A stretch of DNA of 64,000 nt from Ornithinimicrobium murale (GCF_003352835.1 NZ_QLVD01000023.1:434001-498000); one strand, 5' to 3'; counted from the first letter of the stretch, positions 44,829-53,842 are shown. A program made the numbers and translations. Notes: a model not told the origin generated them from the letters alone.

Positions 44829-45236
44829 TCAGAGGCCGAGCTCCCGGGCCGCCTCGGCCGAGGAGTCGCGCAGGAAGTCCGCGCAGCGCCGCTGCTCATC
44901 AAGCTCGCCGATCCGGCCCGCCGCCTTCGACAGGGCCGCGAGCGCCCGCAGGAACCCGCGGTTGGGCTCGTGGCTCCACGGCACCGGTCCCTGCCCCTTC
45001 CAGCCGGCACGACGCAGCGAGTCCAGCCCACGGTGATAGCCGGTGCGGGCGAAGGCGTAGGCCTCCAGGTCATCGCCCTCGGACAACGCGTGCTCGGCCA
45101 GCTCGGCCCAGGCCAGGCTGGACGTCGGCTGGGCCGCCGCCACCTCGCGCGGGTCGACACCCTGCTCGAGCCGCGCGGCGGCACCGTCCTCGGGGAGCAG
45201 CGTCTCGGGGATCCCCATCAGGTTGCCCCCGCCCAT
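44829..45236 (-). CDS. DUF3151 protein
   Basis: 135 residues from the ATG at 45234-45236; a GTG at 45258-45260 overlapping the fba stop by 4 bases is an alternative start. The helical protein with LMGIPETLLPED near the start, SSLAWAELAEHAL (about 39-51) and YAFARTGYHRGLDSLRRAGWKG (about 59-80) matches DUF3151, a cytoplasmic family of unknown function almost confined to actinobacteria and constantly found beside fba and purA (Rv0360c in M. tuberculosis). The function is unknown. It is followed by the 32-base repeats. Confidence 0.87.
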   Translation of the reverse strand: MGGGNLMGIPETLLPEDGAAARLEQGVDPREVAAAQPTSSLAWAELAEHALSEGDDLEAYAFARTGYHRGLDSLRRAGWKGQGPVPWSHEPNRGFLRALAALSKAAGRIGELDEQRRCADFLRDSSAEAARELGL

Positions 45237-45256
45237 GACGGCCCCGCTCCCGAGGC

Positions 45257-46285
45257 TCACTTGCTGGTCCCAGCGGAGCGCAGGTTCTCGCAGGCCTCGA
45301 CGACGCGAGCCGTCATGTTGGCCTCGGCCTCCTTGCCCCAGGCGCGCGGGTCATACATCTTCTTGTTGCCGACCTCGCCATCCACCTTGAGCACCCCCTC
45401 GTAGTTGCGCAGCATGAAGCCGGCGACCGGGCGGGTGAACGCATACTGCGTGTCGGTGTCGACGTTCATCTTCACCACGCCATAGTCGACGGCGTCCGAG
45501 ATCTCCTGGGCGCTGGAGCCGGAGCCCCCGTGGAAGACCAGGTCGAAGGGCAGCGCGCCTTCCTCCAGGCCCAGCTCCTTGGCGGCAGCGGCCTGCGCCG
45601 CCTGGAGGATCTCCGGGCGGAGCTTGACGTTGCCCGGCTTGTAGACGCCGTGCACATTGCCGAAGGTCAGAGCGGTCAGATAGCGGCCCTCCTCGCGAGG
45701 ACCGAGTGCCTTGATGGTCGCAATCGCGTCGTCCGGCGTGGTGTAGAGCTTGTCGTTGATCTCGTTGGCAACGCCGTCCTCCTCACCGCCGACGACACCG
45801 ATCTCGACCTCTAGGATGATGCGCGCCTGGCTGCACTGCTCGAGCAGTTCCTGGGCGATCTGCAGGTTCTCCTCCAGTGGGGTCGCGGAACCGTCCCACA
45901 TGTGCGACTGGAAGTAGGGCAGCCCACCCTGCTTCACCCGCTCGATCGAGGCCTGCAGCAGCGGGCGCACGAAGCCGTCGAGCTTGTCCTGGGGGCAGTG
46001 GTCGGTGTGCAGCGCGATGTTGACGTCGTACTTCTTGGCGACCTCGTGGGCGAAGGCGCTGAACGCGAGCGACCCGGTGACCATGTCCTTGACCGCCTGG
46101 CCGGAGAAGTACTCCGCACCCCCCGTCGAGACCTGGATGATGCCGTCGCTGCCGGCGTCGGCGAAGCCCTTGATAGCGGCGTTGAGGGTCTGGCTGGACG
46201 TGACGTTGATGGCCGGGTAGGCGAAGTTCTCCGCCTGCGCCCGGTCGATCATGTCGGCGTAGACCTCTGGGGTCGCGATGGGCAT
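45257..46285 (-). CDS. fbaA: Fructose-bisphosphate aldolase, class II
   Basis: 342 residues from the ATG at 46283-46285, preceded by GAGGAGGACC. Zinc- and substrate-binding segments: NVTSSQTLNAAIKGFADAGS (about 32-51), NIALHTDHCPQDKLDG (about 92), LEVEIGVVGGEEDG (about 165), LTFGNVHGVYKPGNVKLRP (about 212), VFHGGSGSS (about 249) and VVKMNVDTDTQYAFTRP (about 270). It cleaves fructose 1,6-bisphosphate in glycolysis and runs backwards in gluconeogenesis. The neighbourhood (SpoU methylase upstream, DUF3151 downstream) is the standard actinobacterial one. Confidence 0.97.
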   Translation of the reverse strand: MPIATPEVYADMIDRAQAENFAYPAINVTSSQTLNAAIKGFADAGSDGIIQVSTGGAEYFSGQAVKDMVTGSLAFSAFAHEVAKKYDVNIALHTDHCPQDKLDGFVRPLLQASIERVKQGGLPYFQSHMWDGSATPLEENLQIAQELLEQCSQARIILEVEIGVVGGEEDGVANEINDKLYTTPDDAIATIKALGPREEGRYLTALTFGNVHGVYKPGNVKLRPEILQAAQAAAAKELGLEEGALPFDLVFHGGSGSSAQEISDAVDYGVVKMNVDTDTQYAFTRPVAGFMLRNYEGVLKVDGEVGNKKMYDPRAWGKEAEANMTARVVEACENLRSAGTSK

Positions 46286-46365
46286 GGGTCCTCCTCGATG
46301 AGGCGAGCGTGATGGGTCCTGGCGCCCATCGTTCCACATGCCGTATGCCGTGGGGCAGGGTGATC

Positions 46366-46977
46366 TCAGAGGTGCCGGAGGGCCCACTGGTACATGACGA
46401 TCGCGGCTGCCGCACCGGCATTGATGGAACGCGTCGAGCCGTGCTGGGTGATCTCCAGGAGCACATCGCATCCGGCCACCGCCTCCGGGCTGAGGCCCGG
46501 CCCCTCCTGGCCGAGGAGCAGCACGCACCGCTCGGGCAGCGGATAGCCCTCGAGGGGGACTGCTCCCGCGACGTTGTCCAGACCGATGACCGGGAGGCCG
46601 GCCTCCCGCGCCCACTGCAGCAGGTGCTGCACGTCGGGGTGGTGGTGCTCGTGCTGGTAGCGGTCGGTCACCATCGCGCCACGCCGGTTCCAGCGTCGCT
46701 TGCCGACGATGTGGAAGGCGGCGGCGTTGAAGGCGTTGGCGGTGCGGATCACCGAGCCGATGTTGAAGTCGTGGCCCCAGTTCTCGACGGCCACGTGGAA
46801 GCCGTGGCGCCGGGTGTCCAGGTCGGCCACGATCGCCTCGTGGCTCCAGTAGCGGTAGGCGTCGACGACGTTGCGGCGGTCGCCCTCGCGCAGCAGGTTG
46901 GGGTCCAGGTGGGCGGGCAGTCCCCCGTCCGGCTCACGGGGCCACGGACCCTCCCAGGGGCCGACGCCGACCGGCAC
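46366..46977 (-). CDS. SpoU/TrmH-family RNA 2'-O-methyltransferase
   Basis: 203 residues from a GTG at 46975-46977 with a weak ribosome site. SPOUT motifs: motif 1 ENWGHDFNIGSVIRTANAFN (about 65-84), motif 2 CVLLLGQEGPGLSPE (about 151-165) and motif 3 ITQHGSTRSINAGAAAAIVM (about 176-195). It methylates a ribose in tRNA or rRNA using S-adenosylmethionine; the site is not deducible. It corresponds in position to Rv0380c near pyrE and fba in mycobacteria. It is 43 bases downstream of the DedA gene. Confidence 0.88.
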   Translation of the reverse strand: MPVGVGPWEGPWPREPDGGLPAHLDPNLLREGDRRNVVDAYRYWSHEAIVADLDTRRHGFHVAVENWGHDFNIGSVIRTANAFNAAAFHIVGKRRWNRRGAMVTDRYQHEHHHPDVQHLLQWAREAGLPVIGLDNVAGAVPLEGYPLPERCVLLLGQEGPGLSPEAVAGCDVLLEITQHGSTRSINAGAAAAIVMYQWALRHL

Positions 46978-47020
46978 CTCGGCGGGCTCCTGGGGGTTGT
47001 CGTTGGGGGGCGTGGACAGG

Positions 47021-47674
47021 TCAGACCTCCTGGGACCTCGCGCGCGCCTGCTCCCGCACGCGGTGGACCACCCACCAGCAGATCGCGATCAGGACGACAA
47101 CGATGACGATCTTCTGGAACCCGTCGGCGTAGGGCTCGACCCGCTCCCAGTTCTCTCCGAGGTAGTAGCCGGCGAGCACGAAGATGGTGTTCCAGATCAG
47201 GCTGCCGGCCAGGGTCAGCACGCCGAAGATCAGCGGTGGCATGCGCTCGATGCCAGCCGGGATCGAGATCAGGCTCCGGAAGATCGGGATCATCCGGCCG
47301 AGGAAGACAGTCTTCTTGCCGTGCTTGGCGAACCAGGCCTCGGTCTTGTCCAGGTCGCTCATCTTGACCAGCGGCAGACGGTCCCAGATGGCACGCAGTC
47401 GGTCCCTGCCAAGCAGCACACCGAGGAGGTACAGCGCATACGCGCCGACCACGGAACCCGCCGTCGTCCAGAACAGTGCCTCGGCAAGCGTGAAGGACCC
47501 TTTGCTTGCGGTGAAGCCGGCCAGGGGGAGGATCACCTCGCTCGGGATCGGTGGGAACAGGTTCTCCCCGGCGATGGCGACCCCCGCCCCAGGGCCGCCA
47601 AGGGTCTCCATCAGGTTGACCGCCCAGCCTGCGACCCCGGTCAGTTCTGCCTCGCCACTCATCTGTCTCCTCAC
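47021..47674 (-). CDS. DedA-family membrane protein
   Basis: 217 residues. The family pattern is clear: ENLFPPIPSEVILPLAGFTASKG (about 29-51), a G-rich helix (TTAGSVVGAYALYLLGVLLG) and the cytoplasmic loop FLGRMIPIFRSLISIPAGIERM (about 124-145), whose Arg residues are needed in DedA proteins. Recent work assigns DedA-type proteins to flipping or handling of lipids such as undecaprenyl phosphate; which lipid applies here is unknown. It has the same place in the fba-pyrE block as Rv0364. Confidence 0.88.
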   Translation of the reverse strand: MRRQMSGEAELTGVAGWAVNLMETLGGPGAGVAIAGENLFPPIPSEVILPLAGFTASKGSFTLAEALFWTTAGSVVGAYALYLLGVLLGRDRLRAIWDRLPLVKMSDLDKTEAWFAKHGKKTVFLGRMIPIFRSLISIPAGIERMPPLIFGVLTLAGSLIWNTIFVLAGYYLGENWERVEPYADGFQKIVIVVVLIAICWWVVHRVREQARARSQEV

Positions 47675-47875
47675 CGGGGGACCCCCTCAGTACGTCCGGT
47701 GTCATTGTCGCAGTCCGGCGCCCGTGATCGTGCCTTCACCGGCGTGGCCCCGGGCGACCGCGTGGAGACCTGAGGCTGTTCACACTACGGTGAACAGAGG
47801 GCACAGCGGCTCAGGTCGCGCGCCCGGCCACAGCGACGGCACCCGCCGCCGCAGGTCTCGACTGACGAGGACGGT

Positions 47876-49348
47876 GTGACCATGGATTGGAAATGGGTCT
47901 GGCTTGTGCTCCTGCTGCTGGTGATTGCCGCCGCAGTCTGGCTGCTGCTACGTCGCCCGGGGGGCGCCAACGAGGTCTCGGGCAACAACGACCCGGCGCT
48001 GCACGACAACACCCACACCGGACCGACACCGCAGTCGCATGCCGGGGGCTATGACGACGGCACCGGCGCAGCAGGTGCTGCTGGCGCTGGCGTTGCTGGT
48101 GCCGACGCGGCCGAGGCCCCGATGGGCGATCCGTACGGTCAGTCGGCGGCCACACCTACCTACGACCAGCAGCCTGGCGCGGCTCCATATGACCAGACGG
48201 CGGACGCGGCACCCGTCGAGGACCGCTTGAGCGACTACGACGACACCCAGACCCAGCCTGCCGGCGAGGCGAGCGGCTACCCGCAGGAGGCGGCCTACAC
48301 CGACACTGCCACCGGCGCCGCGACCCCGCCGGACACGGTGCCCGGGGATGCGCCGCCGGCTGACTCGACCTACGACCAGGCCCCGGCGGGCGGCGCCTAC
48401 GGCACAGCGCCCACCGACCCGGTCCCCCAGAGCGACACCTCCACCGATCCGGCCACCGGTTATGCCTACACGGACACCGAGCCGGCCCCCGATGCCAGCG
48501 ACTACGGCCAGGATGCGGCCTACACCGACACCGCCACCGGCGAGACCGAGCACACGGACACCGTCGCCGACGCCCCTCCGCCGGCGGACTCCGCCTACGA
48601 CCAGACCCAAACCCCGGCGGGCGACGCGACCGCGGGTGAGGTGCCCGGGGACAACTCTGGTGTCTCCGGAGGCACGATGGCTGCTGGCGCCGGTGGGGTT
48701 GCTGCCGGTGCAGGCGCCGCGGCCTGGGCATCGCAGGATGATGAGGTCGCCCAGGACTCTGCTGCTGCCACCGAGGGTGGTTACGTTGAGCATGCACCGG
48801 ACCCTGAATATGCCGAGGCCATCGACCAGGGATACGCACCTGAGGCACCGGTCGAGGGCGGCTACACCACTGAGGCACCCGCCCAGGGCGGCTACACCGA
48901 GGCACCCGCCCAGGGCGGCTACACCGAGGCACCCGCAGACGCGGGCTACACCACCGAGGCACCTACCCAGGGCGGCTACACCGAGGCACCTACCCAGGGC
49001 GGCTACACCGAGGCACCCGCAGACGCGGGCTACCCGGCAGCCGCCCCGGTGGGCGAGGGCGCTCCGGGAGGTGCGCCGGCGGATGCCGGTGACTACGGCT
49101 ACGACGAGGCCCAGGCTGGCGCCGCGGCCGGAAGTTACGGGCAGGCGCCGTTCGGTCCGGGTTCGGCCGAGCCCGCGGAGGACGGCTCCGGCCCGACGGG
49201 CTGGTCCATCAAGGGCAATGCCGGGTCGATGCTCTTCCACACCCCCGAGTCCCCGTCCTACGAGGCGGCCAAGGCCGAGGTGTGGTTCGAGACCGAGGAG
49301 GCCGCTCGGGCCGCCGGGTTTGCTCACTGGGACCGGAAGCGACGCTGA
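47876..49348 (+). CDS. Membrane-anchored low-complexity protein with C-terminal sunset-like domain
   Basis: 490 residues; the GTG at 47876 has GAGG 6 bases upstream, while an ATG at 47882 is also possible. One membrane helix lies at residues 4-24 (WVWLVLLLLVIAAAVWLLL). The next 380 residues are disordered, rich in Ala, Pro, Thr, Tyr, Asp and Glu. A nearly regular GGYTEAPAQ-type repeat lies at about 325-387. The last 50 residues form a compact domain (GWSIKGNAGSMLFHTPESPS, then AEVWFETEEAARAAGF.HWD), the sunset-type domain found at the C-terminus of various actinobacterial proteins. A cell-surface or cytoplasmic tether role is only a guess. A strong terminator follows. Confidence 0.75.
   Translation: MTMDWKWVWLVLLLLVIAAAVWLLLRRPGGANEVSGNNDPALHDNTHTGPTPQSHAGGYDDGTGAAGAAGAGVAGADAAEAPMGDPYGQSAATPTYDQQPGAAPYDQTADAAPVEDRLSDYDDTQTQPAGEASGYPQEAAYTDTATGAATPPDTVPGDAPPADSTYDQAPAGGAYGTAPTDPVPQSDTSTDPATGYAYTDTEPAPDASDYGQDAAYTDTATGETEHTDTVADAPPPADSAYDQTQTPAGDATAGEVPGDNSGVSGGTMAAGAGGVAAGAGAAAWASQDDEVAQDSAAATEGGYVEHAPDPEYAEAIDQGYAPEAPVEGGYTTEAPAQGGYTEAPAQGGYTEAPADAGYTTEAPTQGGYTEAPTQGGYTEAPADAGYPAAAPVGEGAPGGAPADAGDYGYDEAQAGAAAGSYGQAPFGPGSAEPAEDGSGPTGWSIKGNAGSMLFHTPESPSYEAAKAEVWFETEEAARAAGFAHWDRKRR
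48846..49035 (+). repeat. Coding tandem repeat (GGYTEAP)
   Basis: Eight or so units of 9-11 codons with the core GGCTACACCGAGGCACC encode GGYTEAPAQ, GGYTTEAPAQ or AGYTTEAPTQ. Copies are almost identical in DNA, the sign of recent slippage or recombination; copy number likely varies between strains. Confidence 0.88.
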
Positions 49349-49368
49349 CCCTGGATCGCGTGTGACGC

Positions 49369-49403
49369 GCTGTGCCCCCGCCCCTTCGGAGCGGGGGCAC
49401 AGC
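49369..49403 (+). terminator. Terminator hairpin
   Basis: GCTGTGCCCCCGC (49369-49381) and GCGGGGGCACAGC (49391-49403) are perfect 13-base arms with a 9-base loop, 21 bases after the stop at 49348. Confidence 0.85.
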
Positions 49404-49427
49404 ACTGTCCGGACCGGGACCCCCGCT

Positions 49428-49503
49428 GGGGACGTGACATTGGTGCATCTCGGCACACCAATGGGTCAGCTGGTGCACCTCAGCACACCAATGTCACGTC
49501 CCC
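49428..49503 (-). terminator. Nested palindrome downstream of pyrE
   Basis: Perfect 18-base arms GGGGACGTGACATTGGTG (49428-49445) and CACCAATGTCACGTCCCC (49486-49503). Inside, a 30-base unit (TGGTGCA.CTC.GCACACCAATG) occurs twice in tandem, at 49441 and 49471. It starts 36 bases after the pyrE stop on the minus strand. It may terminate pyrE or be a protein-binding or cruciform site. Confidence 0.65.
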
Positions 49504-49539
49504 GGCACGGTGGGTTGCGCGGCGTGGGTTCAGCGCTCT

Positions 49540-50085
49540 TCAGACCAGGCCGAGGTCAGCCATGGAGTAGGCCGCGCGGTAGTCCAGGCCCCGCTCGCGG
49601 ACCTTCTCCTCCGCGCCGCTGGCCCGGTCGGCGATGACGGCCACCGCCACGACCTCCGCGCCCGCCTCGCGGCAGGCCTCCACTGCGGCCAGCGGGGAGC
49701 CACCCGTGGTGGAGGTGTCCTCGACCACCAGCACCCGACGCCCCGCGATCGAGGGCCCCTCGACCCGCTGCTGCAACCCGTGCGCCTTCTCTGCCTTGCG
49801 CACGACAAAGGCATCCAGCCGACCGCCGGCGGCGGCGCGCGCGTGCAGCATGGCGGTCGCGACCGGGTCCGCTCCCATCGTCAGACCGCCCACTGCGTCA
49901 AACTCCAGGTCCGCCACGAGGTCATTCATCACCTGACCGACCAACGGCGCCGCCTCCCCGTGCAGCGTGATCCGGCGCAGGTCGACGTAGTAATCGGCCT
50001 CCCTGCCGGAGCTCAGCGTCACCCGACCGTGCACGACGGCCAGGGTGCGGATCAGATGCAGGAGTCTGGTGCGCGTGTCAGTCAC
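49540..50085 (-). CDS. pyrE: Orotate phosphoribosyltransferase
   Basis: 181 residues, normal for the actinobacterial type. VTLSSGREADYYVDLRRITL (about 22-41), VGGLTMGADPVA (about 65), FVVRKAEKAHG (about 92) and the PRPP-binding loop VLVVEDTSTTGGS (about 117-129) are present. It makes orotidine 5'-phosphate from orotate and PRPP in pyrimidine synthesis. It is transcribed alone here, divergent from the dehydrogenase at 50133. Confidence 0.96.
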   Translation of the reverse strand: MTDTRTRLLHLIRTLAVVHGRVTLSSGREADYYVDLRRITLHGEAAPLVGQVMNDLVADLEFDAVGGLTMGADPVATAMLHARAAAGGRLDAFVVRKAEKAHGLQQRVEGPSIAGRRVLVVEDTSTTGGSPLAAVEACREAGAEVVAVAVIADRASGAEEKVRERGLDYRAAYSMADLGLV

Positions 50086-50132
50086 GACAGTGCAGCCTAC
50101 CGGCGGGTTGCCGCTGACCTAGAGTGACCGCC

Positions 50133-50921
50133 ATGGGAACCGCACTCGTCACCGGCGCCTCCACCGGGCTCGGCCGGGCCTTCGCCGTCGAGCTCGCGCG
50201 TCGCGGCCACGACCTCGTCCTGGTCGCCCGCGACAGGGCGCGCCTCGAGGCCCTGGCTGAGGAACTGCACACCACGTATGCCGTCACCACAGAGGTCCTG
50301 CCCGCTGACCTGGCCGATCGGGACCAGACGGAGACGGTCGCCGCCCGCGTGCGGGACGTCGCCCGTCCGGTGGACCTGCTGGTCAACAACGCCGGTTTCG
50401 GCCTGCGGCGCGGCTTCACCAGCGGGGACCTGTCCGACGAGGAGCAGGCTCTGGACGTGATGGTGCGGGCCGTGATGGTGCTCAGCCACGCCGCGGCCGG
50501 CGCGATGCGCGCGCGGGGCCACGGTGGCATCCTCAACGTCTCCTCGGTGGCCTCGTTCGCAGTGATGGGCAGTTATTCGGCGATCAAGTCGTGGGTGACC
50601 GTCTTCAGCGAGGCGCTGTCGGTCGAGCTGGCCGGGACCGGCGTGCTGGTGACGGCCGTCTGTCCCGGGTTCGTGCACACCGAGTTCCACGACCGAGCCA
50701 AGATGAACATGTCGGCCCTCCCGGACGCGCTGTGGCTCGAGGCCGACCAGGTGGTCACCGAGGCACTGCGGGACCTGGATGCCGGCCGCGTGGTCTCGGT
50801 GCCCTCAGCCGCCTACAAGACGGTCACCGCCGGAATCCGGCTGCTGCCCCGTGGCCTGGTGCGCGGGGTCTCCGCCGGGCTGGCCCGGCGCCGTCGCACC
50901 GCGGACCGACCGTCTGTCTAG
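50133..50921 (+). CDS. Short-chain dehydrogenase/reductase
   Basis: 262 residues from the ATG at 50133; a GTG 9 bases earlier is possible. Classical SDR motifs: ALVTGASTGLGRAF (4-17), NNAGFG (about 85-90), Ser in ILNVSSVASF (about 137) and the YxxxK region SYSAIKSWV (about 148), followed by VCPGFVHTEFH (about 180). It oxidises or reduces a small hydroxyl/carbonyl compound with NAD(P). The substrate is unknown. 26 bases upstream of the S9 peptidase, so possibly cotranscribed. Confidence 0.9.
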   Translation: MGTALVTGASTGLGRAFAVELARRGHDLVLVARDRARLEALAEELHTTYAVTTEVLPADLADRDQTETVAARVRDVARPVDLLVNNAGFGLRRGFTSGDLSDEEQALDVMVRAVMVLSHAAAGAMRARGHGGILNVSSVASFAVMGSYSAIKSWVTVFSEALSVELAGTGVLVTAVCPGFVHTEFHDRAKMNMSALPDALWLEADQVVTEALRDLDAGRVVSVPSAAYKTVTAGIRLLPRGLVRGVSAGLARRRRTADRPSV

Positions 50922-50947
50922 CCGTCACCGCCACCTAGGCTGGAGAA

Positions 50948-52762
50948 ATGGTTGACCTCTCCACCTCCCGTCTTGTCTCCTCCCTCTTCGAGGTCCGCGC
51001 CTGGACCGCCTTCGACGTCGACGGACAGGGACGAATCCTGGCCGGCCACGACGAGCTCGGCAGCACCCAGCTCGTGGAGATCGACAGCGACGGCACCCGC
51101 ACCCCGCTGACCCGCCTGCCCGGCAAGTGCAGCGGCCGCTATGTCCCGGGGCGGCGCCAAGTGGTCGTGCAGCACGACCAGGGAGGCGACGAGAACCTGC
51201 AGCTCTCGCTCCTCGACCTGCCCCGCAGTGAGCCTGCAGGCCTGGACGAGCTCACCCCGCTGGTGCGCGACACCACGGCGATGCACGTGCTGCACGACAT
51301 CACCGGGTCTGCGTTGACGTACTCCACCAACCGGCGCAACCGGGTGGACATGGACGTGGTGCGTCACGACCTCGCCGACGGCACGGAGACGGTGCTCTAC
51401 GACGGTGGCGGCTATGTCGCCGACGTCGCGCCGGCCCGCGACGGCCGCTCCGTCGTCGTCACCCGCCTCAGCCTGCAGCCGGCCTCCTCCGCGCTGGACC
51501 TCGCCGGCCCGGAGAACATCACGGCCGTGACCGACCCCGACGAGCACGCACTGCACCACCACGTGGCGTGGTCGGCGGATGGAACGGCCCTGGTGCTGTC
51601 CAGCAACCACGACCGGGAGTTCGCCGCCGTCCGCCGCCTGTCCCTGGACGGCGCGGAGTGGGCTGACCTGGTCGCCGACGAGGCCCACGACCTGCTCTGC
51701 TGGGCCAGCCCGGACGCGTCCGCGCTGATCGTGGGGACACTCGCCGACGGAGCGCTCCGACTGGCGGTGCACAATGCCGACGGAGCCCACCGACACGACC
51801 TCGACCTCGGTGCCACCGGCATGGCAGAGGTGGTCTGGTCCGCGGACTCGACCCAGGCCGTGGTGACGGTCACCGGGCCCACGGAACCAGGCGGCATACA
51901 CCTGATCGACCCGGCTGACGGTGCCACCAGGCGTGTCGTCTCCTCCGCCGAGGAGATGGATCCGACCACGCGGGACCTGCTGGTCCAGCCGACCACCCAC
52001 CGGGTGCCGACTCCGGACGGCGAGCAGATCCCGTGCTTCGTCTATCCGGCCGCTGGGGCGGGCGACCCGGCGCTGGCCGGTGCCGCGGTGCTGCACGTGC
52101 ACGGCGGGCCGGAGGCTGCGGCCAACCAGATCTTCCACCCGGTGATCCAGGCTCTTGCCGCCAGCGGGCTGACCGTCCTGGTGCCCAACGTGCGCGGCTC
52201 CTCGGGCTACGGAAAGCGTTGGGTCTCCCTGGACGACGGGAGGCTGCGGCTGGACTCCGTGGCGGACCTGGCAGCGCTGCACGCCTGGCTGCCCTCCCAG
52301 GGGCTGGATCCCGAGCGCGCGGCGCTCTGGGGCGGCTCCTACGGCGGCTACATGGTGCTGGCCGGGGTGGCGATGCAACCGGACCTGTGGGCGGCGGGCG
52401 TCGACATCGTCGGCATCAGCTCCCTGGTGACCTTCCTGGAGAACACCTCCGACTACCGCAGGGCCTACCGCGAGCGCGAGTACGGCTGGCTCGAGCACGA
52501 CCGCGAGTTCCTGGTGGAGGCCTCCCCGATCACCTACCTGGACGACATCACCGCGCCGCTGTTCGTCATCCACGGAGCGAACGACCCGCGGGTGCCGCTG
52601 TCGGAGGCCGAGCAGATCAAGGAGGCCCTCGACGGCAAGGGCGTGCCGTGCGAGCTGCGGGTCTACCACGACGAGGGTCACGGTCTGGCCCGGCGCGAGA
52701 ACAAGCTGGACGCCTACCCCGCGGCGATCGGTTTCCTGCACGCGCACCTGACCAGGGGCTGA
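50948..52762 (+). CDS. S9-family (prolyl oligopeptidase-like) serine peptidase
   Basis: 604 residues, no signal peptide. The first 370 residues form a beta-propeller (repeats such as DVAPARDGRSVVVTRLS and HHVAWSADGTALVLSSN). The C-terminal alpha/beta hydrolase domain has Ser464 in WGGSYGGYM, Asp near 547 in IHGANDPRVP and His near 578 in YHDEGHGLA. The Y-free HVHGGPEAAANQ segment (about 380) sets the oxyanion region. The propeller limits access to short peptides. A cytoplasmic oligopeptidase or acyl-peptide hydrolase is likely. Confidence 0.92.
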   Translation: MVDLSTSRLVSSLFEVRAWTAFDVDGQGRILAGHDELGSTQLVEIDSDGTRTPLTRLPGKCSGRYVPGRRQVVVQHDQGGDENLQLSLLDLPRSEPAGLDELTPLVRDTTAMHVLHDITGSALTYSTNRRNRVDMDVVRHDLADGTETVLYDGGGYVADVAPARDGRSVVVTRLSLQPASSALDLAGPENITAVTDPDEHALHHHVAWSADGTALVLSSNHDREFAAVRRLSLDGAEWADLVADEAHDLLCWASPDASALIVGTLADGALRLAVHNADGAHRHDLDLGATGMAEVVWSADSTQAVVTVTGPTEPGGIHLIDPADGATRRVVSSAEEMDPTTRDLLVQPTTHRVPTPDGEQIPCFVYPAAGAGDPALAGAAVLHVHGGPEAAANQIFHPVIQALAASGLTVLVPNVRGSSGYGKRWVSLDDGRLRLDSVADLAALHAWLPSQGLDPERAALWGGSYGGYMVLAGVAMQPDLWAAGVDIVGISSLVTFLENTSDYRRAYREREYGWLEHDREFLVEASPITYLDDITAPLFVIHGANDPRVPLSEAEQIKEALDGKGVPCELRVYHDEGHGLARRENKLDAYPAAIGFLHAHLTRG

Positions 52763-52764
52763 GC

Positions 52765-53556
52765 GTGCGGATCGCCACCTGGAACGTCAACAGCATCCGC
52801 GCCCGCGTCGACCGGGTGACCGCCTTCCTCGAGCGCCACGACGTCGATGTCCTGGCCATCCAGGAGACCAAGTGCCGGGACGACCAGTTCCCACATCTGC
52901 CGTTCGAGGCCGCAGGCTACGAGGTGGCCCACGTCGGCCTGAACCAGTGGAACGGTGTGGCCATCGCCTCGCGGGTCGGCCTGCAGGACATCCAGATCGG
53001 CTTCGACGGGATGCCTGGCTGGGGCGACCCTATCGGCGCCGAGGCGCGGGCCATCTCCGCGGTGGCCGGTGGCGTGCGGGTCGTCTCCCTCTATGTGCCC
53101 AACGGGCGGTCGCTGGACGACCCTCACATGGCCTACAAGCTGGACTGGCTGGCACACCTCGCGGAATATGCCGGCGATCGACTCACCGCCGCACCGGAGG
53201 AGCCGACGGTTCTGATGGGCGACTGGAATATCGCGCCCGAGGACGAGGATGTCTGGTCGATGGCGTTCTACGAGAACAGAACCCACGTGTCGGAGCCGGA
53301 GCGTGCCGCGTTCCGGGCGGTGCTGGATGCCGGCTTCAGCGACGTCACCCGGACTCACACGCCGGGACCCGGCACCTACACCTACTGGGACTACACCCAG
53401 CTGCGCTTTCCGAAGCGCCAGGGCATGCGCATCGACTTCGCGCTCGGCTCACCGGCCTTCGCGGCACGGGTCACCGACGCCTTCATCGACCGGGACGAGC
53501 GCAAGGGCAAGGGGGCCTCCGACCACGCTCCTGTCGTTGTCGACCTCGCTCCCTGA
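52765..53556 (+). CDS. xthA: Exodeoxyribonuclease III
   Basis: 263 residues from the GTG at 52765, two bases after the S9 stop; the open frame upstream is only a shadow of the S9 gene. The EEP-fold motifs are WNVNSIRARVDR (6-17), AIQETKCRDDQFP (about 32), VRVVSLYVPNGRS (about 102), MGDWNIAPEDEDVW (about 151), MRIDFALGS (about 222) and the terminal SDHAPVVVDL (about 252). It acts as AP endonuclease and 3'-5' exonuclease in base excision repair. Coupled to the peptidase gene by position only. Confidence 0.95.
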   Translation: MRIATWNVNSIRARVDRVTAFLERHDVDVLAIQETKCRDDQFPHLPFEAAGYEVAHVGLNQWNGVAIASRVGLQDIQIGFDGMPGWGDPIGAEARAISAVAGGVRVVSLYVPNGRSLDDPHMAYKLDWLAHLAEYAGDRLTAAPEEPTVLMGDWNIAPEDEDVWSMAFYENRTHVSEPERAAFRAVLDAGFSDVTRTHTPGPGTYTYWDYTQLRFPKRQGMRIDFALGSPAFAARVTDAFIDRDERKGKGASDHAPVVVDLAP

Positions 53557-53842
53557 CTGGGGCGCGCCGCCTCCGTGCTCACGGCCGGGATCCGCGCCGT
53601 CCTGGACCTCATCACCTGAGGGTTCTTCCGAGCCACCCACCGACCCGGCGGCCTTGTCGCGCAACCCCGTTGCTATGGTGACCAGTTCCGTCGGCAGGTG
53701 GGGTGCGGAGCCCGGGGTGGCCGCGGTCTGCGAACCCCTCAATGGAGCGTCTCGACACCGCGGAGCCACGCGCTCGCACGGGCGGGGCCCTCCGGCCTGC
53801 CCGCGGAGCGCCCGTGACGAACCAGTGTTGGGAGACAACCTC
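53557..53842 (+). other. 286-base intergenic region before the lipoprotein gene
   Basis: No gene recognised. CACGGGCG (53777-53784) and CGCCCGTG (53809-53816) form a perfect dyad, giving the lipoprotein message a structured leader ending just before GGGAGA (53830). A TTGTCG / TATGGT pair near 53655-53680 has a spacer too short for a confident promoter. Confidence 0.4.
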
